Assembly (NCBI GenBank): GCA_964473255.1
Contig: CAYYOT010000021.1
Location: forward strand, 1-64,000
Reading direction: 5' to 3'
From: Kuafuiihalomonas sp964473255
GTDB lineage: Bacteria; Myxococcota; Kuafuiibacteriia; Kuafuiibacteriales; Kuafuiibacteriaceae
DNA: 64,000 nt
The notes beneath the pieces were generated by a model. That model saw only the letters and a list, made by a program, of their open reading frames with translations. It searched no databases and was not told the origin of the DNA. Both the position numbers and the translations under genes were made by a program. Below, piece by piece: positions 52,895-62,564 of the stretch (its first letter is position 1; each line of letters opens with the position of its first letter).

Positions 52895-54211
52895 ATGCGC
52901 GAAAAACCGCCATCATGGACCGTCGTGAGATGCTGGGTCGCCGTCGTTGCCCTGAGCTTGGCGACCGCCTGCGGGTCCGAGCCCACGGAACTCGTGGTCG
53001 GGCCGGCCGAGCTGAGCCTGCAGGTCGATGGACCCGACGGCACGCAGGCCTGCGATCAGGATCACTTCGTAGAAGATGTCCGGGTCGACCGCTTCAACGA
53101 AGAGACGGTGACGTGGGAACCGACCGAGGTCGAAGGCGTGCCGTGTCAGTCCGAGCCGCTCGACTTGAGCTTCCTCGGACGGGGCCTCCACCGCCTTCGG
53201 GTGCGTGCCTTCAGCGTCGTGTCGAATGTTCGCAGCCTCCTGTACGAGGCCGAGCTCGACTACCGGATCACGGCGGAGGGAGCCGAGCCGACGACGGTCA
53301 CGCTCCAGCCTCAGCTGGCGTTCCTGGCCCTTCACTGGGCCCTGCCCGAAGACGCACCGCGAGCGTGCGACTCCGAAGACCCGCTCACGTGGAGCTATGA
53401 AATCGTCCCGGCACCGAGCCTTCCCAATGCGCGGACCTTCGCGGTGCAGCGCCTCCCGTGCTTCACCGACGCCTTCGAAGAGCGGAGTCCGTTGCCTCCA
53501 GGGGAGCACGTACTGACCGTGTCCGCCGTCGACGCGTCCGGCGAGCTGCGGTACCAGGCCTCCGAGTCGCGCCTGCTCGTGCCGGGCGTCAACGAGGTGC
53601 GCCTGATCCTGCAGGCGGTCGGTGGTCGAGTGAAGCTCGACTGGGAGTTCTCGAGCGAGGAGCAAGACATCACCACGCGAGACTGCGACGAAGCCGAGGT
53701 CGACGAGATCTTGGTGCGACTGGTCGACGAAGACCGCCCGAGTCCTCCGCTGCTGCACCGCTACGTCGACTGTAGCGCTGCCCGGCCCATCGTGCTGCCG
53801 GGGCTTCGATTCTCCGAGGGGCGGGAGCTCCGGTTCGACCTCTCGGCGGACGGTGTCCACCGATTCCGGGGAAGCACTCGCTTTACGATGCCCGCTACGG
53901 ACGTCGAGGTTTCCGTATCGCTGATTCCTCACGGTCAAGCGACGGTCGGTTGGGAGGTCGCGCAGGCGTGTCGCGAGCCGGTGCCGAGCGGCTACGAGGT
54001 TTCGCTTTGGAACGAGGACCAGGTCGAGGTCTGGGCGCGTGCCATTCCGTACGTGCAGTCGAGTACCGTCACCAGCAGTCTGCCCTATGGCGCCTACGAC
54101 GTTCGCGTTGCCGTCCTTCGGTCGGGCCGCACGCAGTGTGAGGCCGTGGGCCGTCGGAGCATCTCCGCGGCCGAGACCATCTGGACGTTCGAGATCTCCG
54201 GGCAGCCCTGA
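52895..54211 (+). CDS. Lipoprotein with repeated beta-rich domains, function unknown
   Basis: 438 residues. Signal with lipobox LATAC, then four or so Ig/FN3-like beta units of about 90 residues, with paired Cys in several (VPCQSEP, RLPCFTDAF, VDCSAARP). Each ends with a G-x-H-x-L-x-V type strand (PPGEHVLTVSAVDA). No catalytic motif. Probably a surface or periplasmic adhesion-like protein; not recognised further. Divergent from tolQ with about 170 bp. Confidence 0.8.
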   Translation: MREKPPSWTVVRCWVAVVALSLATACGSEPTELVVGPAELSLQVDGPDGTQACDQDHFVEDVRVDRFNEETVTWEPTEVEGVPCQSEPLDLSFLGRGLHRLRVRAFSVVSNVRSLLYEAELDYRITAEGAEPTTVTLQPQLAFLALHWALPEDAPRACDSEDPLTWSYEIVPAPSLPNARTFAVQRLPCFTDAFEERSPLPPGEHVLTVSAVDASGELRYQASESRLLVPGVNEVRLILQAVGGRVKLDWEFSSEEQDITTRDCDEAEVDEILVRLVDEDRPSPPLLHRYVDCSAARPIVLPGLRFSEGRELRFDLSADGVHRFRGSTRFTMPATDVEVSVSLIPHGQATVGWEVAQACREPVPSGYEVSLWNEDQVEVWARAIPYVQSSTVTSSLPYGAYDVRVAVLRSGRTQCEAVGRRSISAAETIWTFEISGQP

Positions 54212-54231
54212 AGCTCGGACCAGATACGCCC

Positions 54232-55107
54232 TCAGCGGCTCGGGGCGCGCCCCCACACCACTCGAGGTCGTTCGCCAAGATCCGAGCCCCAACCGCAATC
54301 GCGGTAGCCGAGAGTCTTCAGCTCTTCCGCCAGGCCCTCGACCTGGTTCGGGCCAGCCTCCAGTAGTAGGAATCCGTCGGGCTGCAGGCGGTCACGTGCG
54401 TCGGCCGCGAGGGCGCGGATGATCGACAGTCCGTCCGGGCCGCCGTCCAGAGCACTTTGAGGTTCATGGTCGCGGACGTCGGGCATGAGGCCGGCAATGT
54501 CCGACGTCGGAATGTACGGCAGGTTGGCCACCACCATCTGCAGGGGCACCGGGGTGCCGGCGAGCCCGCGTCCTTCGACAACGGTCACCCTCGACGTCAG
54601 TTCGTGACGGTCCACATTGACGCGTGCAAGCTCGACCGCCTCGGCCGAGACATCGGTTGCCCACACGTTCAGGTTTGGGCGCTCGTGAGCCAGGGCGACC
54701 GCGACGGCCCCACTCCCCGTCCCCACGTCGGCGACCGGCCCGGCGCCGTTCGCCGGTAACCGGGCCAAGGCCGCTTCCACCAGGGTCTCGGTGTCAGGTC
54801 GCGGAATCAGAACTCCCGGCCGACACTCGAAATCGAGACTCCAGAACTCTCGGTGTGCGAGCAAGTACGCGACCGGTTCTCGGGCCGCGCGTCGCTGCAC
54901 GAGGTCACGGTACTCGGCCCGCTCTTCCGGGGTCAGCGGTTGGTCATGCCGCGCATACAGCATGACTCGAGTCGTGCCGATGACGTGAGCGAGCAAGACC
55001 TCTGCATCGAGCCGTGGTGTCTCCAGGCCTCGCTCTTCGAAATGAGCGCGCGTCCAGTTCAGTACGTCGAGGACTCGCCAGACCCGTTCAGCGGCCGTCA
55101 TCTTCAC
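54232..55107 (-). CDS. prmC: PrmC, release-factor glutamine methyltransferase
   Basis: 291 residues. SAM site VADVGTGSGAVAVALA, an N-terminal helical domain, and the active-site motif as NLPYIPTSD in place of the usual NPPY. It methylates the Gln of the GGQ motif in release factors, and prfA is directly upstream with overlap. ATG 55107 is used, with ATG 55101 in frame; both overlap prfA by up to 20 bp. Confidence 0.9.
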   Translation of the reverse strand: MKMTAAERVWRVLDVLNWTRAHFEERGLETPRLDAEVLLAHVIGTTRVMLYARHDQPLTPEERAEYRDLVQRRAAREPVAYLLAHREFWSLDFECRPGVLIPRPDTETLVEAALARLPANGAGPVADVGTGSGAVAVALAHERPNLNVWATDVSAEAVELARVNVDRHELTSRVTVVEGRGLAGTPVPLQMVVANLPYIPTSDIAGLMPDVRDHEPQSALDGGPDGLSIIRALAADARDRLQPDGFLLLEAGPNQVEGLAEELKTLGYRDCGWGSDLGERPRVVWGRAPSR

Positions 55108-56161
55108 CTTTGAGCAGCGCGGCTTGTTCGTTCGCTCGGAGGGCGTTGACGATGCTTGTCAGCTCACCTTGCATGATCTTCGGGAGATTGTGCAGCGTGA
55201 GATTGATGCGATGGTCGGAGACTCGGTCCTGCGGGAAGTTGTAGGTGCGAATCTTCTCGGAACGGTCACCCGTTCCCACCATCGAGCGCCGCTGGTCTCC
55301 CAGCTCTTTGGCTGCGCGCTCTCGCTCGAGCTCGAAGAGCCGAGCGCGGAGAACCTTCATCGCCTTGGCTTTGTTCTTGTGCTGTGACTTCTCGTCCTGA
55401 CAGATGACCGTAGTTTGGGTGGGAAGGTGGACGATGCGCACCGCCGAGTCGGTCGTGTTGACCGACTGCCCACCGTGGCCCCCAGCCCTGAACACGTCGA
55501 TGCGTAGGTCATTGGGGTCCACCTGCACGTCGACTTCCTCCGCCTCCGGCATCACGGCCACGGTGACCGTCGAGGTGTGAATTCGGCCCTGGCTCTCGGT
55601 GGCGGGAACACGCTGCACTCGGTGGACCCCCGCTTCGAACTTGAGCTGTGCGTAGACTCCGTCGCCTTCGACGGTCGATATCACTTCCTTGAAGCCGCCC
55701 ACCGGGCCGGGGCTCGTACTCATGACTTCAAACTTCCACCCGTGCTGACTGCCGAAACGCTGGTAGAGGTCGAACAGCTCACCGGCGAAGAGGGCGGCTT
55801 CGTCGCCGCCGGCGCCGGCGCGAATCTCCAGGACGACACCCTTGTCGTCCATGGGGTCTCGCGGGAGCAGCGCGACCTGCAGCTGGGTGCGAAGATCGTC
55901 GACCACCGGCGTCAGTTCCTTGACCTCCGCCTTCGCCATCTCGCGGAGGTCTTCATCGTTGCCGTCGAGGAGCTGGCGCGCCCCTTCCAGGTCGGACTCG
56001 GCCCCGCGGAGTCGCCGGTAGAGGTCGACCACGGCCTCCAGCCGCGAGCGCTCCCGACCCAGCTCCTTGAGCTTCTGGGCGTCGGTAGCCACCGCGGGGT
56101 CGGACATCTGCTGGGTAACTTCCTCGAAGCGGCGTTCGAGTTCCTGAAGCTCCGGGATCAT
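55088..56161 (-). CDS. prfA: PrfA, peptide chain release factor 1
   Basis: 357 residues against about 360. The UAA/UAG-reading P-A-T motif is in RVPATESQGRIHTS, and the catalytic GGQ at 230-232 lies in FRAGGHGGQSVNTTDSA. The Gln is the target of PrmC, encoded next. The start is ATG 56161 (MIPELQELERRFEEV); a longer frame upstream has a low-complexity start and is rejected. Confidence 0.97.
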   Translation of the reverse strand: MIPELQELERRFEEVTQQMSDPAVATDAQKLKELGRERSRLEAVVDLYRRLRGAESDLEGARQLLDGNDEDLREMAKAEVKELTPVVDDLRTQLQVALLPRDPMDDKGVVLEIRAGAGGDEAALFAGELFDLYQRFGSQHGWKFEVMSTSPGPVGGFKEVISTVEGDGVYAQLKFEAGVHRVQRVPATESQGRIHTSTVTVAVMPEAEEVDVQVDPNDLRIDVFRAGGHGGQSVNTTDSAVRIVHLPTQTTVICQDEKSQHKNKAKAMKVLRARLFELERERAAKELGDQRRSMVGTGDRSEKIRTYNFPQDRVSDHRINLTLHNLPKIMQGELTSIVNALRANEQAALLKGEDDGR

Positions 56162-56237
56162 GGTTGTCCCCGTCCGGGGAAGGCGTGTGATACACGACGA
56201 GGGCCGCATCGTCGACGGTGAACCCGCGGCACGACCC

Positions 56238-56247
56238 GGGGGGGGGG
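56238..56247. repeat. Run of ten G in the prfA / kinase divergent promoter region
   Basis: Ten consecutive G between prfA (start 56161) and the kinase gene (start 56301). Long homopolymers slip in replication and sequencing; this one could change promoter spacing or be a base-call artefact. Confidence 0.7.
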
Positions 56248-56300
56248 GCGTCGCCAAAAGTGTTTGTCGAAGTCGCCGCAATCTTCCAGCTTGACGGCAC

Positions 56301-59150
56301 ATGGGGAGGCAGACCGAAGGTCCACCAAGCCGAGGGGCCACCGGCGACTGGTTCGTACCTCGGGTTCTGAACGACCGGTACGTCCTGCTCGATGTTCTCG
56401 GCCAGGGGGGCGCCGGGACGGTGTTCCGGGCCTTCGACCGAGAGCTCGGACGGAACCTCGCCGTAAAGCTTCTCCACAGCCAACACGACGAAGGCGCCTC
56501 TACGCGCTCGATTCGGCTCAAGCGCGAGGCTCGAGCGATCGCATCGCTGCAGCATCCCAACGTCGTTTCGGTGTACGACGTCGCCGCGTACGAGGACGGA
56601 CTCTTCATCACGATGGAGTACGTCGAAGGCTCCAGCCTCCGGGACTGGCTCGCCCAGCACCCGTCGATCGACGCCATCATCGAGACGTTCGAGCAGGCGG
56701 GGCAGGGGCTGTTTGCGGCCCACCGCGCCGGGATCGTTCATCGGGATTTCAAGCCGGCCAACGTTCTGGTCGGTACCGATGGACGGGTCCGCGTCGTGGA
56801 TTTTGGTGTCGCCCGCAGCGCATCCGTGGCGGCGCCGACGGCCGAGACCCCCGTTCCCGAAACGCCCGGGCTCTCCGGAGGGACCCTGACGAAGACGGGA
56901 GGCATCATCGGCACTCCGGCCTACATGGCACCCGAGCAGATCCGTGCCGAGCAGGTCGATTCACGCGCCGACCAGTACTCTTTCTGTTTGTCTTTGGCCG
57001 AAGCCCTTCTCGGCGAGCGCGCTCCTTGGCGCCGTTCGCTCATCGATGCGGTGGCGGTCGATCCGGCGACCATCCGCGCCTGGCTGAAGGGGCGAGGCAT
57101 TCCGGCACCTCTGCGGAGCGACCTGGAGCGAGGTCTTTCGATGAGCCCGACCGAGCGCTTCGATTCGATGGAGCCGCTCCTCGCCCGACTCACCCGCCTG
57201 CGAGGTCGACGCCGCCGTTCGATCGAGCGCTTTCTCACCGTGAGCGCCGTCGGCGTCGCCGGTCTCGTCGCGCTCGGCGTCAACCTTCGACCGGGCCCCT
57301 GTCACGGATTCGAAAGCAGCGTTAACCGCGTCTGGAGCACCCAGGATGCGGTTACGCTCACCGAAGCAATGGCTCGACGCGGGCTGTCGTCAGAGATTCA
57401 GCGGGAGGTGACCGGAGGCCTCGATCGGTATGCAGCGGACTGGCTGCGTTGGCGAACCGAAGTCTGCGAGGCGACCAACGTGCGCGGGGAGCAGTCGGAG
57501 CGATTGCTGGACGTGCGCATGCACTGCCTCGACCGTCGTCTGGCCGACTTCGGTTCCCTGGTTTCGCTGTTGAAGGCCCGACCGCCGTTCTCTCCCGAGG
57601 CGGTGACGGACGCCGTACTACGTCTCCCGGAACCAGGGCCCTGCACCCGCATGGCCGCGACCGGCTCCGCACGGGCTGCATCGAATCCCGACCTTCAGCC
57701 CCGGATCGAGGCGATGGAGGCAGCGTTTTCCGAGCTGAGCGCACGGTATGCCGCCGGTCTCGTCGAAGAGGGATTGCGGCTGGCCGGCGATGCTCGAAGT
57801 CGCGCCGACGAACTCGACGTTGCCGCCGTCTCGGCGGAGTCCTACGACTGGCTGGCTCGATTTCACGCGGCGCTCGACCAGCGCCAGCCGGCGTCCGAGG
57901 CGTGGCATCGGGCGATCGCCCATGCCGATGCGGCTGCCGACGACGGCCGGCGGCTCGGAGCCTACCTCGAGCTGATCCGACTCGATCAGGGAACTCGAGA
58001 TACGGCCGAGCGGACCGACCGCGCCGTGGAGCAGGCCGAAGCGCTCCTCGTCCGCTTGGGAGACGATGCTCGTAGTCGGGCAGCGGTGCTATCGACCCGC
58101 GCCCGACTCGCGCTGCGCCGCGGTCGCTTCTTGGAGTGCCGAACCCTGGGCGAGGAGGCCATGGCGCTCACTCGGGACGCTGCACGGGTATCGCTGGCCG
58201 AGCGTCTTCGGGTGGAGGAAGACCTGGCGAGCTGTCTCGAGCAGCTCGGGCTGCGCCGTCGCGCCGCTCGGGTCATCGAAGCGTCCTTGCGCACGGCCAC
58301 CGCCAAACTCGGGCCCGATCATCCGCGCGTCGGCCGGCTCTGGGCCGAGCTTTCGCGGGCGAAAGACTTTTCGGGGGATCCGGTCGGCGCCGAACGGGCC
58401 GCAGAGGAAGCTCTACGTATCGCTCGCAGCACGCTCGGCGATTCCCACTCGCAGACGGCACGTGCGTGGCAGGTGTTGGGCAACGTTCACTTTCGGAGTC
58501 GGGCCTACGAGGCCGCGGTCTCGTGCTACGAGCAGTCGGAGTCGATCCACCGCGGCCTATTCGGCCCCGACTCTCATCAGGTCGCGGGCCTCCTCACGAG
58601 CCGAGCGCTCAGCCTGAGCAAGCTCGGCCGATATGAGGCTTCCGATGAGCTGCACGCGCGGGCCGTAGAGCGCTTCTCTGCGGCGTTGGGACCGCGACAT
58701 CCGGACACCGGGGCGGCGATCGGCCGGCGCGGCGCGAACCTCCAGGACCGGGGCGACTGTGATGCGGCGGTACCCTATCTCCGTCGCGCCAAGGCCATCT
58801 TGAAGGATGCGGATCCTCAGCACGCTCGGATATTGGACCAAATTCGAGGCTTGGCCGGCTGCTTGCTGAGCATGGGCCGAAACGAGGAGGCGCTCGAGGA
58901 GCTACAGGAAGGCCTTCGGCTGAGTCAGGTTCGGGACGAAGCGCCCTACTTCACCGGCCTGCTCTACTTCCAGGCTGCGCAAGCGTATTGGCGGACGGAT
59001 GAGGACCGTTCGCGCGCCGTCGAACTCGCGCGGACCAGCCTCGACTGGCTCGAGGAGGATGGTCAGGACGACGCGTTCATCGCCGACGTCCAGCGCTGGG
59101 TTCAGGCACGAACCGGACCGGTCACGTCGCCGGCGTCGACGGCGCCGTAG
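56301..59150 (+). CDS. Ser/Thr protein kinase with C-terminal TPR repeats
   Basis: 949 residues. Kinase domain at about 25-300: GQGGAGTVFRAFD, LAVKLLHS, catalytic HRDFKPAN (Asp149) and DFG at 167-169. A single span lies near 312-331 (SAVGVAGLVALGVNL). The outer part has a CHGF-type start and, from about 430, tandem TPR-like units (GPDHPRVGRLWAELSRAK, GPRHPDTGAAIGRRGA). TPRs suggest protein docking at the membrane. Its 3' end overlaps the convergent SPFH gene by 29 bp. Confidence 0.94.
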   Translation: MGRQTEGPPSRGATGDWFVPRVLNDRYVLLDVLGQGGAGTVFRAFDRELGRNLAVKLLHSQHDEGASTRSIRLKREARAIASLQHPNVVSVYDVAAYEDGLFITMEYVEGSSLRDWLAQHPSIDAIIETFEQAGQGLFAAHRAGIVHRDFKPANVLVGTDGRVRVVDFGVARSASVAAPTAETPVPETPGLSGGTLTKTGGIIGTPAYMAPEQIRAEQVDSRADQYSFCLSLAEALLGERAPWRRSLIDAVAVDPATIRAWLKGRGIPAPLRSDLERGLSMSPTERFDSMEPLLARLTRLRGRRRRSIERFLTVSAVGVAGLVALGVNLRPGPCHGFESSVNRVWSTQDAVTLTEAMARRGLSSEIQREVTGGLDRYAADWLRWRTEVCEATNVRGEQSERLLDVRMHCLDRRLADFGSLVSLLKARPPFSPEAVTDAVLRLPEPGPCTRMAATGSARAASNPDLQPRIEAMEAAFSELSARYAAGLVEEGLRLAGDARSRADELDVAAVSAESYDWLARFHAALDQRQPASEAWHRAIAHADAAADDGRRLGAYLELIRLDQGTRDTAERTDRAVEQAEALLVRLGDDARSRAAVLSTRARLALRRGRFLECRTLGEEAMALTRDAARVSLAERLRVEEDLASCLEQLGLRRRAARVIEASLRTATAKLGPDHPRVGRLWAELSRAKDFSGDPVGAERAAEEALRIARSTLGDSHSQTARAWQVLGNVHFRSRAYEAAVSCYEQSESIHRGLFGPDSHQVAGLLTSRALSLSKLGRYEASDELHARAVERFSAALGPRHPDTGAAIGRRGANLQDRGDCDAAVPYLRRAKAILKDADPQHARILDQIRGLAGCLLSMGRNEEALEELQEGLRLSQVRDEAPYFTGLLYFQAAQAYWRTDEDRSRAVELARTSLDWLEEDGQDDAFIADVQRWVQARTGPVTSPASTAP

Positions 59151-60138
59151 GCGAGTATCCGTCGGAATGCTCGCCGTTCGAAGCGGTCGAAGCACGACGC
59201 GTCGCCTCCGGGGAAGCGACGCGAACGCTGCTGAGCAGCTCTTCGACGCGGCCCAGGTCCAGCGGAATCAGGACATCGGCGTCCGGGCGAGCCAGACTCC
59301 GAAGCTGGGTGAGGTACTTTTCGGCCAGCTGGAGCTCTACGGCGTCCGAACCCCCTGGCTTCTGAACCACATCGGCGATCTTGGCGATCGAGTCGGCGGT
59401 CGCCTCGGCGATGGCCAAGATCTCTTGCGCTCGACCCTCGGCCTCGTTGATGCGGCGCTGCATCTCGCCTTCGGATCGATTGATCATCTCCTGCATGTCG
59501 CCCTCGGAACGATTGATCATGCTCTGCTTGTCGCCTTCGGCTCGCGCCACCAACGCCTTCCGGTTCCGCTCGGCCGTCACCTGTTTCTCCATCGCGTCCT
59601 GCACCGTCAGCGGAGGAGTGATGTTCTTGATCTCGTATCGATGTACGCGGATTCCCCAGGCTTGGCCGGCTTCTTCCAGCACTTCGACCACGCGCGAGCT
59701 GATGAGCTCTCGTTCTTCGAACGTGCGGTCGAGCGAGATTTTGCCGATCACCGCTCGCGTCGTCGTCTGGGCGAGCTGCATGGCTGCGAATCGATAGTCG
59801 GTGATGCCGTAGGTAGCCTTCACCGGATCGACGACGGAGATGTACATGACGCCATCCACCTCGACCTTGACTTCATCCATGGTGAAGCATTCCTGCGGCG
59901 GGACGTCGATGGTCTCTTCGCGGAGGTCGAGCTTGGCTACGACCTTGTCGACGAAGGGAAACATGGCATGAAAGCCGGCACGCAGGGTCGTGTGATATTT
60001 GCCCAAGCGTTCGACGACGAAGGCGCGCTTCGTGGGGACCAGACGGATGGAGCGCACGAACTCGACGACGAGGGCGAGCCCCATCGCACCCCATACGATG
60101 AGATTGAAGATGCGGAATACTTGGCTGAGATCGTCCAT
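59122..60138 (-). CDS. SPFH/stomatin-family protein 2 (C-terminal partner)
   Basis: 338 residues. N-terminal span (IFNLIVWGAMGLALVVEFV), then SPFH domain (VPTKRAFVVERLGKYHTTL, RFAAMQLAQTTTRAVIG), coiled-coil with repeated INRSEG units (SMINRSEGDMQEMINRSEG) and a Ser/Thr/Ala tail. It forms membrane-bound oligomers. Its ATG overlaps the stop of the first SPFH gene. Confidence 0.9.
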   Translation of the reverse strand: MDDLSQVFRIFNLIVWGAMGLALVVEFVRSIRLVPTKRAFVVERLGKYHTTLRAGFHAMFPFVDKVVAKLDLREETIDVPPQECFTMDEVKVEVDGVMYISVVDPVKATYGITDYRFAAMQLAQTTTRAVIGKISLDRTFEERELISSRVVEVLEEAGQAWGIRVHRYEIKNITPPLTVQDAMEKQVTAERNRKALVARAEGDKQSMINRSEGDMQEMINRSEGEMQRRINEAEGRAQEILAIAEATADSIAKIADVVQKPGGSDAVELQLAEKYLTQLRSLARPDADVLIPLDLGRVEELLSSVRVASPEATRRASTASNGEHSDGYSPTAPSTPAT

Positions 60139-61073
60139 TAACGGCCTCCGTTCCCCTGGCTTTTTGGCTTGTGCATGTGCTCGCTGACCTCGCTCAGTCC
60201 GGCAACGACGCTCTGCACTTCGGCGATTCGCCCCGGCACGACCGAGATGTTGGATGTGCGTGTGATGTGGCCGAACTCGTCGATGAACTGCTCGACGAGG
60301 CGCATCTTGCGAGCTACGTCGCCTCCCGGCTTGGATAGGGCCTCCGCGACCCGCTCGACCCCGCGAGCGGTCGCCCCAGCGATCAGCGTGATCTCCTTGG
60401 CTCGGCCCTGGGCTTCGTTGATGCGCTTGGACTTCGCGCCTTCCGACAGATTGATCGCTTGCTGGCGAGAACCTTCCGACCGATGGATGGTGGCCTCCTT
60501 TTCGGCGGTGGCCATCGTGACTTCCGCTCGCCGCTCACGTTCCGCCTCCATCTGCCGCTCCAGCGTGTGTATGACCTGGCGCGACGGAGTGATGTCTTTG
60601 ACTTCGTAGCGCAAGACTTTGATTCCCCAGGGATCCGAGGCGCGGTCGACTTCATTGACGATCGCATCGTTCAGAGAGTCGCGCTCGGAAAAAGCTTGAT
60701 GAAGAGCGAGCTTACCTACCTCGGACCTCATGGTGGTCTGCGCCAGGTTGACGCTCGCCCTTCGATAGTCCTCGATGCCGTAGCTGGCTCGCTCGGCGTC
60801 CATCACCTTGAGGTAGATGAGGCCGTCCACCATGACCTGCATGTTGTCTCGAGTGATGCACATCTGGGCAGGGACATCGATCACCTGTTCTCGGGTTTCT
60901 TGCCGGTACGAGATTCGGTCGATGAAAGGAATGACGATGTGGAATCCGGGTCTTAGTACGGCTCGGAACTTGCCCAAGCGTTCGACGATGTACGCCTCGC
61001 GCATGGGTACGATCACCGCGGTCTTTACGATGATTACAATCGCGAGAAGCACGAGAACGGTCAAAGCGGTCAT
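60138..61073 (-). CDS. SPFH/stomatin-family protein 1
   Basis: 311 residues. N-terminal span (LTVLVLLAIVIIVKTAVIV), SPFH domain (MREAYIVERLGKFRAVLRPG, RRASVNLAQTTMRSEVGKL) and a charged coiled-coil (EREREAEVTMATAEKEATI-like, with HRSEG and INLSEG units). A paralogue of the downstream gene. Its ATG 61073 overlaps the NfeD stop, giving an nfeD-spfh-spfh operon. Confidence 0.9.
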   Translation of the reverse strand: MTALTVLVLLAIVIIVKTAVIVPMREAYIVERLGKFRAVLRPGFHIVIPFIDRISYRQETREQVIDVPAQMCITRDNMQVMVDGLIYLKVMDAERASYGIEDYRRASVNLAQTTMRSEVGKLALHQAFSERDSLNDAIVNEVDRASDPWGIKVLRYEVKDITPSRQVIHTLERQMEAERERRAEVTMATAEKEATIHRSEGSRQQAINLSEGAKSKRINEAQGRAKEITLIAGATARGVERVAEALSKPGGDVARKMRLVEQFIDEFGHITRTSNISVVPGRIAEVQSVVAGLSEVSEHMHKPKSQGNGGR

Positions 61074-61558
61074 TATGGCTCTCTCCTATAGCCTTCGCTC
61101 GTCGAGCTCGAAAGCTCGGCGACCGGTTCAACGATCCAGATCAGGTTGTCGCGGGTGAGGATCCTCGCCCGCCGACCGGCGGGAATTCTGTCTTGAATCG
61201 ACTGAGCGGCCCACGTACTCCCGCGAAAGCGAATGCGACCCGACTCGAAGGGGCCCACGTCTTCGATCACCTCGACGACGGTTCCGAGCGCATCGATGTC
61301 CTCGTCGGTCGACGTCCGCTCGCTCTCGCCGGGCAATAGCTTCTTCGCCGTACCCCGGAGTGCGACGACAAGTCCGACCGAGGTGGCCACCCAGACGCCG
61401 ATGGCGGTCATCCAGCCGCCGATGATGCCGAGACCCGCCGCCAGCCCGACCAGGACCGCGGCCAAGCCCAAGAACACCACGACGAATCCCGGCGTGATGA
61501 TCTCGGCCACCATCAACAGGATCCCTGCGATCAGCCAAAATAGGGCGAACCAGCTCAT
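61073..61558 (-). CDS. NfeD-like membrane protein
   Basis: 161 residues from ATG 61558. Spans (LFWLIAGILLMVAEIITPG, FVVVFLGLAAVLVGLAAGL, WMTAIGVWVATSVGLVVAL) followed by an OB-fold cytosolic domain (GTVVEVIEDVGPFESGRIRF and later ARILTRDNLIWIVEPV). Short NfeD forms pair with SPFH proteins, as here. It may couple the SPFH assembly to a peptidase or channel; no ClpP-type gene is near. Confidence 0.88.
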   Translation of the reverse strand: MSWFALFWLIAGILLMVAEIITPGFVVVFLGLAAVLVGLAAGLGIIGGWMTAIGVWVATSVGLVVALRGTAKKLLPGESERTSTDEDIDALGTVVEVIEDVGPFESGRIRFRGSTWAAQSIQDRIPAGRRARILTRDNLIWIVEPVAELSSSTSEGYRREP

Positions 61559-61658
61559 GTTCCAAGACGCTCGGGTTTCAGCGTAGCACGCCTTGGCCTC
61601 GGGCCCGACGCGCCTTCGCCCATTGCCCCGGAGTTCCCGGCGCTTCAGGGTCTCGACC

Positions 61659-62561
61659 GTGCCGCCGATCGAAGCGAGGAGCTTGGCCCCGCTGGTCGCC
61701 GGTGCCCTGGCCATCGGCTTCGCCCCCATCTTCACCAAGCTCGCCATGGCCGATGATGGCGTCGGTCCCATCGCTGCGGCTTTTTGGCGCACCTTCCTGG
61801 CCGGCATCGTCCTCACGCTGTTCGTAGCCGTGAGTCGTCGGTCCCACGGTCGACCGACCATCCGCCGGGCCGCTGCGGCACGTAGAGTGTACGTCGGTGG
61901 GTTGATTCTACCCGGCATCCTGTTCGCGCTCGACCTGGCCACCTGGCACGTTTCGTTTCAGTTCACGACCGCCGCCCACGCCACGCTGCTCGCCAACCTA
62001 CAGGTCGTCTTCGTCGGTCTGTGGGGCTGGCTCGTCATGGGTGAGCGCCTATCGGCCGCGTTCGCGGTCGGGGCGGCGCTCGCGCTGCTGGGCGTCGCCG
62101 GTCTCCTCGGCATCGATCCAGCGGGAACGCACGGCGCTTCGTTGCGGGGCAATCTATGGGCAACCTCGACCGCGGTCTTCTATGCGAGCTACCTCATCTC
62201 GATTCGACGCGTCCGAGCTCACCACACCGTGGTCGTCGTGATGGCGGTGTCCTCCATGGCCGCATCGGCGACCAGCCTCGGTCTCGTGGTCCTCTTCGAA
62301 GAGCGCGTTCTGCCCGACTCCTTCGCCTGGGGCTGGCTGATCGCTCTCGCGCTGGTCGGGCACGTAGCGGGTCAGTCGCTGATCGCTTACGGGCTTCGGC
62401 GCGTACCCGTGAGTCTGGCCGGCGTGACCCTCCTCCTGCAGCCGGTGTTCGCCGCGACTCTCGGGGCCCTGGTCCTCGGCGAGCATCTCCTGCCGTCCCA
62501 GATCGCTGCCGGGTTGGTCGTGGTGGTGGGGCTGGAGGTTGCTCGACGCTCCGTCCGCTGA
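61659..62561 (+). CDS. EamA-type (DMT) transporter
   Basis: About 300 residues from GTG 61659. Ten hydrophobic segments in two EamA repeats, for example FAPIFTKLAMADDGVGPIAA and AFAVGAALALLGVAGLL, then QSLIAYGLRRVPVSLAG. It exports small metabolites; the substrate is unknown. An upstream TTG at 61593 is less likely. Divergent from nfeD. Confidence 0.87.
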   Translation: MPPIEARSLAPLVAGALAIGFAPIFTKLAMADDGVGPIAAAFWRTFLAGIVLTLFVAVSRRSHGRPTIRRAAAARRVYVGGLILPGILFALDLATWHVSFQFTTAAHATLLANLQVVFVGLWGWLVMGERLSAAFAVGAALALLGVAGLLGIDPAGTHGASLRGNLWATSTAVFYASYLISIRRVRAHHTVVVVMAVSSMAASATSLGLVVLFEERVLPDSFAWGWLIALALVGHVAGQSLIAYGLRRVPVSLAGVTLLLQPVFAATLGALVLGEHLLPSQIAAGLVVVVGLEVARRSVR

Positions 62562-62564
62562 TGG

